Positions 1-5,564 of a DNA stretch of 5,564 nt are shown here, piece after piece. Each line of letters opens with the position of its first letter. Positions within the stretch are counted from its first letter, which is position 1. Position numbers and translations under genes: made by a program. The DNA comes from Spongiibacteraceae bacterium (lineage in GTDB: Bacteria; Pseudomonadota; Gammaproteobacteria; Pseudomonadales; PIVM01). The notes under the pieces were generated by a model. The model was not told the origin of the DNA. It saw only the letters and a list, made by a program, of their open reading frames with translations, and ran no database searches. The stretch covers positions 1-5,564 of the forward strand of contig JAUXDF010000232.1 in assembly GCA_030618505.1 (NCBI GenBank), given 5' to 3'.

Positions 1-566
1 AACTCCAGGAGCGTGTTGCCAAGCTTGCTGGCGGCGTTGCCGTTATCAAGGTCGGTGCTGCAACCGAAATGGAAATGAAAGAGAAGAAAGCCCGCGTTGA
101 AGATGCTCTACATGCAACCCGTGCTGCGGTTGAAGAGGGTGTGGTACCCGGTGGTGGTGTTGCCCTGATTCGTGCTATTGCATCGCTTACAGATATGAAA
201 GGTAGCAACGAAGATCAAAATCATGGCATCAGTGCTGCACTGCGTGCAATGGAAGGTCCTTTGCGCCAAATCGTAGCCAACGCGGGAGATGAAGCTTCTG
301 TAGTGTTGGACAAAATCAAGCAGGGTGAAGGTAACTACGGTTACAACGCTGCTAACGGTGAGTATGGCGATATGATCGAGATGGGTATTCTTGATCCAGC
401 CAAAGTTGTGCGTACTGCACTGCAAGCCGCGGGTTCAGTAGCTGGTCTGATGATCACTACCGAAGTCATGGTTGCTGAGAAGCCTTCTGAGGGCGGCGCT
501 GCTGGCGGCGGCATGCCTGATATGGGCGGCATGGGCGGTATGGGTGGAATGGGCGGTATGATGTAG
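1..566 (+). CDS. groEL: Chaperonin GroEL (Hsp60), 3' portion
   Basis: This is the C-terminal part of the large chaperonin subunit, which forms the double seven-membered ring that folds cytosolic proteins with GroES and ATP. The gene runs in from the left edge; the reading frame is open from base 3 and about 187 residues are visible. Diagnostic stretches are the LQERVAKLAGGVAVIKVGAA segment, the helix containing KARVEDALHATRAAVEEG, the VPGGGVAL loop, GNYGYNAA, MGILDPAKV, and SVAGLMITTE followed by the disordered Gly-Met tail ending in repeated GGM and MM. These follow the Escherichia coli sequence almost residue for residue, so the visible part is intact and only the 5' end is missing. groES would be expected upstream, outside the window. 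A strong terminator about 70 bases after the stop separates it from the next gene. Confidence 0.98.
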   Translation, partial: LQERVAKLAGGVAVIKVGAATEMEMKEKKARVEDALHATRAAVEEGVVPGGGVALIRAIASLTDMKGSNEDQNHGISAALRAMEGPLRQIVANAGDEASVVLDKIKQGEGNYGYNAANGEYGDMIEMGILDPAKVVRTALQAAGSVAGLMITTEVMVAEKPSEGGAAGGGMPDMGGMGGMGGMGGMM

Positions 567-638
567 CGCTTAGCTTTTCCTTTCTGGAGGTGGTGTTCGA
601 GTATTAGCTCTCGGGCGCTGCTCCAGTCCCTCCAAAAT

Positions 639-666
639 AAACCCGTCTATATGGCGGGTTTTTTTT
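639..666 (+). terminator. Rho-independent terminator after groEL
   Basis: A 7-bp perfect stem AAACCCG (639-645) / CGGGTTT (655-661) encloses a 9-base loop and runs into an unbroken T tract ending at 666. This is a standard intrinsic terminator for the groEL transcript. The left side is A-rich, so it could also act weakly on the opposite strand. Between the groEL stop and this stem there is a weaker possible pairing, CTGGAG (584-589) with CTCCAG (621-626), whose role is not clear. Confidence 0.9.
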
Positions 667-678
667 GGGGCGTATTTT

Positions 679-706
679 TTGAAGGATCGGGTAACTACTC
701 TATACT
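679..706 (+). promoter_or_regulatory. Putative sigma70 promoter for the yfiR-like gene and kinase
   Basis: TTGAAG (679-684) and TATACT (701-706) resemble the -35 and -10 hexamers, each with about four or five of six consensus bases, separated by 16 bases. The site lies immediately after the groEL terminator and about 36 bases before the ATG at 743, which is where a promoter for the next transcription unit is expected. Transcription would begin near 712-714. This is a by-eye match only. Confidence 0.5.
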
Positions 707-742
707 TAACAGCTATATACGAAAATCTTGGACTCTGCTTGG

Positions 743-1384
743 ATGCCGGCCAAATACTTGATCGTGAGGTGTGGACGAACCGATAAAACATTACATGTTT
801 TCGGGCTGTTGGTTTTCGCCTGCCTTTTCCTTTTCTGTCAGTCTGCCTTTAGCAATTCCCACCCGCATGAAGAGCGCCTTGCTCGGTTAAAAGCGGCTTA
901 TATTTACAATATTCTTAAATTCACCTTATGGCCCGAAGGCGGTTTGTCTACAGGGGGGGCCATTCAGACTTGTATCGTCGGCAATGACCTGGTGGCTGGA
1001 AATTTGGTTACAGGTTTTAAGGGGCACCGGGCGCAAGGCCGTCAAATTGTCGTAAGAAAAATTGATAGCAGTATATTTCAAGATGATCAGCATGATGTCT
1101 TGGCTCAGCTGGGGCATTGCCATTTGATTTATCTCAGTAAACCTGTCGTCCAGCACAATAAGCAGGTCATTGCTTTAATGAAGGGAAAGCAAGCTTTATT
1201 GGTGAGTACATCGGAGCAGTTTGTCTACCAAGGTGGAATGGTGAGTATTGTGTTTGATAAAGAGTTGGGCCAAATTAGGTTTGTGATTAATTTGGACTCG
1301 GTGACGTCCAGTGGTCTTGCGATTAGTTCAAAGCTGCTCAAGTTTGCAAAGATCATTGAGAGTGTGTCGGTGCAGGCCCGCTAA
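743..1384 (+). CDS. YfiR/DUF4154-family periplasmic protein
   Basis: Likely a secreted regulator of the YfiR family. In Pseudomonas, YfiR binds the periplasmic domain of the diguanylate cyclase YfiN and keeps it inactive. With the ATG at 743 the product has 213 residues. The start is uncertain: TTG at 728 would add five residues and GTG at 764 would remove seven, and none has a good Shine-Dalgarno. Near the N-terminus, basic residues precede a hydrophobic segment (HVFGLLVFACLFLF) and then AFSNS, which fits a signal peptide; no clean lipobox is seen. Family marks are KAAYIYNILKFTLWP at the start of the mature part, TCIVGND, HCHLIYLSKP, a GGMVSIVFD strand, IRFVINLDS and a C-terminal SSKLLKFAK helix. 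The mature region has two cysteines, in TCIVG and GHCHL, which could pair as in other YfiR proteins. It precedes the CHASE8-like kinase on the same strand, which is its probable partner. Confidence 0.85.
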   Translation: MPAKYLIVRCGRTDKTLHVFGLLVFACLFLFCQSAFSNSHPHEERLARLKAAYIYNILKFTLWPEGGLSTGGAIQTCIVGNDLVAGNLVTGFKGHRAQGRQIVVRKIDSSIFQDDQHDVLAQLGHCHLIYLSKPVVQHNKQVIALMKGKQALLVSTSEQFVYQGGMVSIVFDKELGQIRFVINLDSVTSSGLAISSKLLKFAKIIESVSVQAR

Positions 1385-1495
1385 TTTGAAAGATGAAAGT
1401 GGTGTAGGGCGGCTTTGGCCTGCCATGTCGAAACTGAGCAGAGAATGTATAAAAGTGGATTTGAAAAATAAACGCTACAGAGCCACCTTATAAAA

Positions 1496-1508
1496 AGAGG
1501 TAAAAGGA
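1496..1508 (+). promoter_or_regulatory. Ribosome binding site of the hybrid kinase
   Basis: Purine-rich AGAGGT followed by AAAGGA ends four bases before the ATG at 1513. It supports that ATG as the kinase start and suggests translation independent of the upstream yfiR-like gene, whose stop is 128 bases away. Confidence 0.55.
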
Positions 1509-1512
1509 ATTA

Positions 1513-3906
1513 ATGCAAACAAAGCGTACGGTTGGCTATAAACTAAACTTGCTGATTATTGTTTCGGTATGCATTGCTATTGTTATTGTAACTGTCTTTG
1601 GCGGCGTTAGTGCGTATATTAGCGAGCGCCAGGGAGCAGTAGAGCTGCTGTCCAGTCATGCGCGAGTAATAGGTACCAACAATACTGCCGCTTTGGCTTT
1701 TGAAGATCAAAAGTCTGCCGGTGAATCCCTTGCTTCATTGGCGGTTATTGACGGCATGCAGTTGGCGGTGATTTATGCGCTAGATGGTCATGCGTTTGCG
1801 CATTATCGCGAGGGCAAGAACATGCCGCCAGAGCAGGTGGGGGATATGCATGATGGGCACAAGTTTGCAGCTGACTCCCTGCATCTTTATCAGGAAATTT
1901 ATCTTGAAGGTGAGAAGCTGGGGGTCATCTATCTTCGTTATGATCTAGGGCTGGTTTATCGTCATATCACCGAGGCGCTTTATCTTAATGCTTTTGCCGG
2001 TGTGCTGGCGATTATCTTTTCGATACTGCTGGCGACCCGCTTTCAAAAAGTTATTACCGCACCGATTAATGAATTAATCAGTGTTGCCCGTAGGGTGTCG
2101 AGCGAAGGTAACTACACGGTGAGGGTTAACAAATACAGTGATGATGAGCTGGGAGAGCTATCGGATGTTTTTAATGAAATGTTACTGCAGGTGCAAGTGC
2201 GTGATGCCGCGCTGGAGCGCTCCCATACCGAATTGGAAAAGAGAGTTGAAGACCGTACCTATGAGTTAAAAATAGCTAAGGAATTGGCCGAGCAGGCAAC
2301 GCACAGTAAATCAGAATTCCTCGCTGCAATGAGTCATGAGATTCGCACCCCTATGAATGGTGTTATCGGCATGGCCTCATTATTATCCGAGACGCAATTA
2401 AACGCGGAGCAATTGGAATATACCAAAGCGGTACAGGGCTCGGCAGAATCGTTGTTGACAATTATTAACGATATTCTGGATTTTTCAAAAATTGAAGCGG
2501 GCAAAATGGACCTGGAGCTGATCTCATTTGACCTCAGGGACTGCATCGATGAGTTAATTGATCTGGTGAAGTTTCGCGCAGCAGAGAAAAAAGTGTATTT
2601 GCAGGCTCGCATTGCACCGGGTATCCCATTTTCTGTCATTGGTGATCCGGGACGGATTCGCCAAATACTGCTAAATTTTCTTACCAATGCGATTAAATTC
2701 ACCTCCGTTGGTGGCGTTTTGTTAAATGTAGAAAGTGAGCGCCAGGGGGATGATAGCGTCAATTTACGTTTTATCGTCCAGGATAGCGGTATTGGTATTC
2801 CAACAGAAAAAATTGCTTATGTGTTTGAAGAGTTTACCCAGGCTGACTCCTCCACTACCCGGCGTTATGGCGGTACGGGGCTGGGTTTGAGTATCTGCAA
2901 GCGTTTATCGCGTTTGATGGGCGGTGAGGTATATGCAAGCAGTGAAGAAGGCAATGGTGCAGCTTTCGGGTTTAGCCTTACACTGCCGGTTAGTCGAGAG
3001 GAGCAGATAGCGATTGATCAGCAGTTGCATCTTGAGAGGGTTGGCTCATTGCAAGGTGCCAGGGTGCTGGTAGTGGGTGAGTGTATCGATGGTCAGCAGT
3101 TAACGATGGAGTGGTTGGATGCCTGGGGAGTGCGTGCAAAACAGGTAGACAATATCCTCGATGCCATGAGTTCCCTGGCTGCCGCCGAGTTGACTGAGGA
3201 GGCCTTTTCCATAGTTTTAGTCGACGATTGTATTGGCAGCGTCGCCTGCAAAAAACTGATGCAGGAAATAAAGCAGCAAGAACAATTTGTAAGCATCAGG
3301 TGCCTGATTCTTGCCCGGGTGCCGTATTCAGATCGAGGCCGGTTGGCAAAGCGCCTGGGTTTTAGTGGTTACCTTGCAAGACCTATACATGGAGAGGATC
3401 TGCGACAGATGTTGATTGAGGCGATGAATGTTTCTGATGATGAGTTTGCCGAAGTGGGTTTTCTGGCGCCTTCCCTAGTGAGGGCAAAAGCGGATAAACA
3501 GGTGCTCAGACAGTTTCGTGATTGGCGTATTTTACTGGCGGAAGATAATATCGTTAATCAGAAAGTGGCGGCCAGAATGCTGGAAAAACTGGGTTGTAAA
3601 ATTGATGTGGCAGCCAACGGCGAAGAAGCGCTTAAAATGTGGCGAGAATTCCCTTACGATCTTATTTTTATGGACTGCCATATGCCGGTGCGGGACGGTT
3701 ACCAGGCGACTATCGCTATTCGTCAGCACGAGTCTGATGGCCAGCACATTCCCATTGTGGCTTTAACCGCGAATGCAATGAAGGGCGAGCGTGAAGTGTG
3801 CCTGGATGCTGGAATGGATGACTTTGTTAGCAAGCCGGTTAAGATAGAAGATATAGTCGCCGCGTTGGAGCGTTTTCCCAATGCTGGTGCTGAAAAACAA
3901 AGCTAA
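1513..3906 (+). CDS. Hybrid sensor histidine kinase (CHASE8-HAMP-HisKA-HATPase-REC-REC)
   Basis: A 797-residue inner-membrane sensor kinase that should autophosphorylate on His and pass phosphate to its own receiver. Order by residue: TM1 about 11-36; periplasmic CHASE8-like domain about 37-150, with IGTNNTAALAFEDQKSAGES as signature; TM2 about 153-176; HAMP about 177-230; a short coiled coil; HisKA with H275 in AAMSHEIRTPMNG; HATPase with N392 in the N box, D424 in DSGIGIP and G453-G458 in RYGGTGLGLS. Receiver 1 (about 515-635) keeps the aspartate D571 but has G522-E523 where an acidic pair is usual, A601 for the Thr/Ser and R623 for the Lys, so it is probably not a normal phosphoacceptor. 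Receiver 2 (about 672-790) is canonical: E677-D678, D721, T752, K774. No Hpt domain follows, so a separate Hpt protein is likely needed. CHASE8 is the periplasmic domain type of YfiN, and the upstream gene is YfiR-like, so the ligand is plausibly that protein. The overall plan resembles GacS/BarA-type kinases, but the input domain differs. Confidence 0.93.
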   Translation: MQTKRTVGYKLNLLIIVSVCIAIVIVTVFGGVSAYISERQGAVELLSSHARVIGTNNTAALAFEDQKSAGESLASLAVIDGMQLAVIYALDGHAFAHYREGKNMPPEQVGDMHDGHKFAADSLHLYQEIYLEGEKLGVIYLRYDLGLVYRHITEALYLNAFAGVLAIIFSILLATRFQKVITAPINELISVARRVSSEGNYTVRVNKYSDDELGELSDVFNEMLLQVQVRDAALERSHTELEKRVEDRTYELKIAKELAEQATHSKSEFLAAMSHEIRTPMNGVIGMASLLSETQLNAEQLEYTKAVQGSAESLLTIINDILDFSKIEAGKMDLELISFDLRDCIDELIDLVKFRAAEKKVYLQARIAPGIPFSVIGDPGRIRQILLNFLTNAIKFTSVGGVLLNVESERQGDDSVNLRFIVQDSGIGIPTEKIAYVFEEFTQADSSTTRRYGGTGLGLSICKRLSRLMGGEVYASSEEGNGAAFGFSLTLPVSREEQIAIDQQLHLERVGSLQGARVLVVGECIDGQQLTMEWLDAWGVRAKQVDNILDAMSSLAAAELTEEAFSIVLVDDCIGSVACKKLMQEIKQQEQFVSIRCLILARVPYSDRGRLAKRLGFSGYLARPIHGEDLRQMLIEAMNVSDDEFAEVGFLAPSLVRAKADKQVLRQFRDWRILLAEDNIVNQKVAARMLEKLGCKIDVAANGEEALKMWREFPYDLIFMDCHMPVRDGYQATIAIRQHESDGQHIPIVALTANAMKGEREVCLDAGMDDFVSKPVKIEDIVAALERFPNAGAEKQS

Positions 3907-3934
3907 AGAAATACAAATGTAAATTTGCATTTCT
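3907..3934 (+). terminator. AT-rich hairpin directly after the kinase stop
   Basis: AGAAATACAAAT (3907-3918) pairs with ATTTGCATTTCT (3923-3934) around a 4-base loop, giving a 12-bp stem with one mismatch that starts at the base after the stop codon. It has no GC-rich core and no T tract after it, so it is weak as an intrinsic terminator. It may instead protect the 3' end of the mRNA or be a repeat remnant. Confidence 0.4.
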
Positions 3935-3956
3935 GGATGAGCCTTCCTTATACGAT

Positions 3957-4161
3957 GTATAATCCTAGAAACCGCAGCTGGATCACGAAAGTACATGCAA
4001 GCTCTTGGCGCACCTAATAAAATTGAAAAATGTCTCATCACCAATAAGGTGAGAGTCTGCCCCGTGAAACGTTTTGGGTACCACGAATTTTTCAATTTCA
4101 CTATGCACGCCAATATCTTACATGCCTTTTTCGCGCTCAACTGCAGTTTCTAGGATAATAC
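3957..4161. repeat. Palindromic element with 74-base arms (MITE-like or structured RNA)
   Basis: Arms 3957-4030 and 4088-4161 are inverted copies: about 53 of 74 positions match without gaps, counted by hand, and more would match with one gap. The best-kept blocks are the outer end (GTATAATCCTAGAAAC on the left, GTATTATCCTAGAAAC as reverse complement of the right), the TTGGCG block and the inner AAATTGAAAAA. The 57-base apex holds a hairpin, CTC-A-TCACC / GGTGAGAG (4034-4055, five-base loop), and a possible second one, CGTG (4063-4066) with CACG (4082-4085), so the fold would be a long stem with a branched head. It occupies most of the gap between the kinase and the coiled-coil gene; no convincing protein is encoded. 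Its right end holds GATAAT (4154-4159), a possible -10 for the next gene. No target-site duplication is obvious. Confidence 0.7.
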
Positions 4162-4199
4162 GAATTCAGTAAATTAAAGTGCGGGAATAAAATTAGCTA

Positions 4200-5108
4200 A
4201 TGCCTAAACGTGATGATGACGATTTATTTGGCAATGATCTGCCAAGTATGGTGCCTGACAAAGAAGATCAACTTAATCGGCAAAGTAGTAAGAAGAGTAG
4301 CGCTAAGGCTGAGCCTCCTCTGGTTTCAGGTGCCGCATCCAGCACTACAAAGACAAAAGCGACTAAACCCTCAGCCCCAAAAGCAAGAGATCAAAAAAAA
4401 CAGCCTGCACCGGCGAAGGAGAAAAAACCGACTTCATGGCCGGGTGTACTGGTCGTTTTACTCTTGTGTGTTGGACTTATAGGTCTTGCCCGCTGGAATT
4501 TTCTCTTGCAGCAGAGCCTTTATCAGCAGCAGGAATACCAGTTGCAGTCACAGGCTAGAATAGCTGAGCTGGAATCACGACTTTCCTCCACCGATGAGAG
4601 TATGAGTAAGTCCGGTGTTGTGATGCAGGTTCAATTAAAAGAGCTACAAGGCAAAACTGAGAAGCTCTGGGATCAAATGGATAAGTTGTGGGCTTCTGCC
4701 TGGCGGCGTAACCAGAAAGAGATTGCCAGCCATGCCAAGCAGTTAAAATCCCACGCCACTGTGCTGGATCAGCAGAAAAAGCGCGTTAAGGAAGCAAAGG
4801 GTGATCTTTCCGGGCTTAAAGCCTCGCTGGGTATGATGGAGAAAAAGGTGGCTAAGGCCAATGATCTGCAAGCAAAGGTGAGCAGTATGGAGAAGACGCT
4901 TAAAGATCAGCAAAGCCGTGTTCGCAAATCCAGTGATGCGGTGAATAAGGCCGTGGCCGAGCAGCGTAAGCTGGTTGGGCGAGTAAAAACCAATGAGGAG
5001 TGGGTGCAGTCAATCAACGAGAACCGTCGGCAGGTGAATAGCAGTTTAGAGAAAATAAATAGCACCCTCAATCAGCTTCAAGGTGGCAAGTCTGCCTCTG
5101 CTCCCTAG
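4200..5108 (+). CDS. Unrecognised single-pass membrane protein with a long coiled coil
   Basis: I do not recognise this 302-residue protein. It has four visible parts. Residues 1-20 are acidic (KRDDDDLFGNDLPS). Residues 21-79 are rich in Lys, Ser, Ala and Pro, low-complexity and probably disordered. Residues 80-99 form one hydrophobic helix (WPGVLVVLLLCVGLIGLARW). Residues 100-295 are Gln-, Lys- and Glu-rich with heptad-like spacing, a likely coiled coil, ending in a Ser/Gly-rich tail. The basic stretch before the helix predicts the N-terminus in the cytoplasm and the coiled coil in the periplasm. A tryptophan-rich patch, KLWDQMDKLWASAWRRNQK (156-174), breaks the otherwise plain composition and may be a contact site. 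No catalytic motif is visible. The ATG at 4200 has only a distant purine run (GCGGGAA) as ribosome site. It lies between two palindromic elements, and no functional link to the kinase can be shown. A scaffold or envelope role is a guess. Confidence 0.85.
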   Translation: MPKRDDDDLFGNDLPSMVPDKEDQLNRQSSKKSSAKAEPPLVSGAASSTTKTKATKPSAPKARDQKKQPAPAKEKKPTSWPGVLVVLLLCVGLIGLARWNFLLQQSLYQQQEYQLQSQARIAELESRLSSTDESMSKSGVVMQVQLKELQGKTEKLWDQMDKLWASAWRRNQKEIASHAKQLKSHATVLDQQKKRVKEAKGDLSGLKASLGMMEKKVAKANDLQAKVSSMEKTLKDQQSRVRKSSDAVNKAVAEQRKLVGRVKTNEEWVQSINENRRQVNSSLEKINSTLNQLQGGKSASAP

Positions 5109-5111
5109 CGC

Positions 5112-5304
5112 TATCTGTGAGGCTGATAGCTAGTTGCCCATCCAGAAACTGGTAGCTTTCGAAAATTAAATCCGGTCATAGCCAACGCAAATCTAGCTCC
5201 TAGGCCTTTTCAAGGCCTTTAAGTCGCAAGATTTGCATTGGCTATGACCTCTTTGTTTAATTTCTGGATGGGCACTAGCTAATCAGTTTTCAGCTTCACA
5301 GATA
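5112..5304. repeat. Long imperfect palindrome between convergent genes
   Basis: Blocks of the left side recur inverted on the right in the same order. TATCTGTGAGGCTGA (5112-5126) pairs with 5290-5304 (14 of 15). TAGCTAG (5127-5133) pairs with 5275-5281. TGCCCATCCAGAAA (5135-5148) pairs with TTTCTGGATGGGCA (5261-5274), 14 of 14. The 21 bases at 5174-5194 (GGTCATAGCC...AAATCT) pair with 5229-5249, 20 of 21. The centre is a 7-bp hairpin (5202-5218). The arms differ by indels: about 17 extra bases on the left (5149-5165) and 8 on the right (5282-5289). The left side begins just after the stop of the coiled-coil gene, and the right end runs into the 3' end of the Lar-like gene. It could be a MITE-like repeat, an inverted duplication, or an elaborate bidirectional termination region. 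Confidence 0.85.
5202..5218. terminator. Possible bidirectional terminator hairpin at the palindrome centre
   Basis: AGGCCTT (5202-5208) pairs perfectly with AAGGCCT (5212-5218) around TTC. It lies between two convergent genes, where a shared terminator is expected. The following T run is short on either strand, so efficient termination is uncertain, although the larger palindrome could extend the stem. Confidence 0.45.
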
Positions 5305-5561
5305 ACATTTAATACCTCTGTCTCCAGTGTTTGTAGTTGGCTGAGCAGAGCCTGAATCTGCAGGTTTCTCTGGTTGGATTGCTCAGACTGCTGCTGTGAA
5401 GCCGACAGCTGATTCCAGTCCTTAATCGCCAGTTCCACCTGTCGTCGCCTCGGACCAGAGGAGTTGCAGTGCTGACAGACCACAAAAAATGCCAGCATAT
5501 TGTGAGATATGTGATTATGTTCAGTACCGCAGAAAGGACAAGGCTCAATGCGAGTCGCCAT
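5283..5561 (-). CDS. Small Lar-like zinc-ribbon protein
   Basis: A 92-residue protein. Residues 1-52 match the pattern of the Lar restriction-alleviation family: PCPFCG with C8 and C11, then VCQHC with C29 and C32, then GP (36-37) and AIKDWN (45-50). The four cysteines should bind one zinc. In the Rac prophage, Lar reduces attack by type I restriction enzymes; most relatives are untested, so the function here is not certain. Residues 53-92 form a Gln/Ser-rich tail with leucines spaced for a short coiled coil (LQIQALLSQLQTLETEVLNV), which gives the protein an extension beyond the zinc ribbon. The start ATG is only three bases from the window edge, so the ribosome site and any upstream extension cannot be seen; MATRIEPCPFCG is a natural start for the family. 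The last seven codons and the stop fall within the palindrome's right arm. It converges on the coiled-coil gene. Confidence 0.75.
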   Translation of the reverse strand: MATRIEPCPFCGTEHNHISHNMLAFFVVCQHCNSSGPRRRQVELAIKDWNQLSASQQQSEQSNQRNLQIQALLSQLQTLETEVLNVICEAEN

Positions 5562-5564
5562 GAA

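Noticed and set aside
570..791. Minus-strand open frame of 73 codons between groEL and the yfiR-like gene
   Set aside because: It reads through the groEL terminator and the putative promoter and has a composition unlike a real protein.
953..959. Run of seven G inside the yfiR-like gene as a phase-variation tract
   Set aside because: The frame is intact and encodes conserved residues on both sides. Seven bases is short for a contingency tract, so it is noted only as a possible sequencing-error site.
1311..1493. Plus-strand open frame of 60 codons overlapping the end of the yfiR-like gene
   Set aside because: About 74 bases overlap the conserved C-terminal helix of the yfiR-like gene in another frame, it has no ribosome site, and no recognisable motif is present. 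The 128-base spacer seems noncoding.
3763..4140. Minus-strand open frame of 125 codons across the kinase 3' end and palindrome 1
   Set aside because: Half of it is antisense to the canonical second receiver domain, the rest follows the palindrome, and the product resembles no family I know.
4154..4199. Promoter for the coiled-coil gene using GATAAT at 4154-4159
   Set aside because: The -10 is acceptable, but no convincing -35 lies 16-18 bases upstream, so it is not listed as a feature.
5112..5304. Integron attC recombination site
   Set aside because: The palindrome lies after a gene end, as attC does, but I find no GTTRRRY core or complementary RYYYAAC at its ends, and the near-perfect stems are unlike the bulged attC fold.

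Overview
The window looks like a chromosomal stretch from a gammaproteobacterium, probably a marine or environmental one. The reasons are a GroEL C-terminus very close to the Escherichia/Pseudomonas type with a Gly-Met tail, a YfiR-type periplasmic protein, and moderate GC content. I cannot name the genus from sequence alone.

Layout, left to right. (1) Positions 1-566 hold the 3' end of groEL, closed by a clear rho-independent terminator (639-666). (2) A sigma70-like promoter (679-706) precedes a two-gene, same-strand unit: a secreted YfiR/DUF4154-family protein (743-1384) and, 128 bases later, a 797-residue membrane hybrid histidine kinase (1513-3906). The kinase reads as TM, CHASE8-like periplasmic domain, TM, HAMP, HisKA, HATPase, a degenerate receiver and a canonical receiver. 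(3) A gap of about 290 bases holds a short AT-rich hairpin and a palindromic element of about 205 bp (3957-4161) with 74-base arms. (4) Next comes an unrecognised single-pass membrane protein with a long extracytoplasmic coiled coil (4200-5108). (5) A second palindromic element of about 193 bp (5112-5304) lies between convergent genes. (6) A small Lar-like zinc-ribbon gene on the minus strand (5283-5561) has its last codons and stop inside the right arm of that palindrome.

How the parts may work together. In the known YfiBNR system, periplasmic YfiR holds down YfiN, a diguanylate cyclase with a CHASE8-like periplasmic domain. Here a YfiR-family protein sits upstream of a kinase with a YfiN-like periplasmic domain but no GGDEF domain. 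The likely inference is that the same envelope-sensing input module drives a phosphorelay instead of c-di-GMP synthesis. No Hpt domain, separate response regulator or YfiB-like OmpA lipoprotein is visible, so the output partner must lie elsewhere.

The least explained parts are the two palindromes that bracket the coiled-coil gene. They look like miniature mobile or repeat elements, or structured RNA, and the right-hand one appears to have contributed coding sequence to the Lar-like gene.
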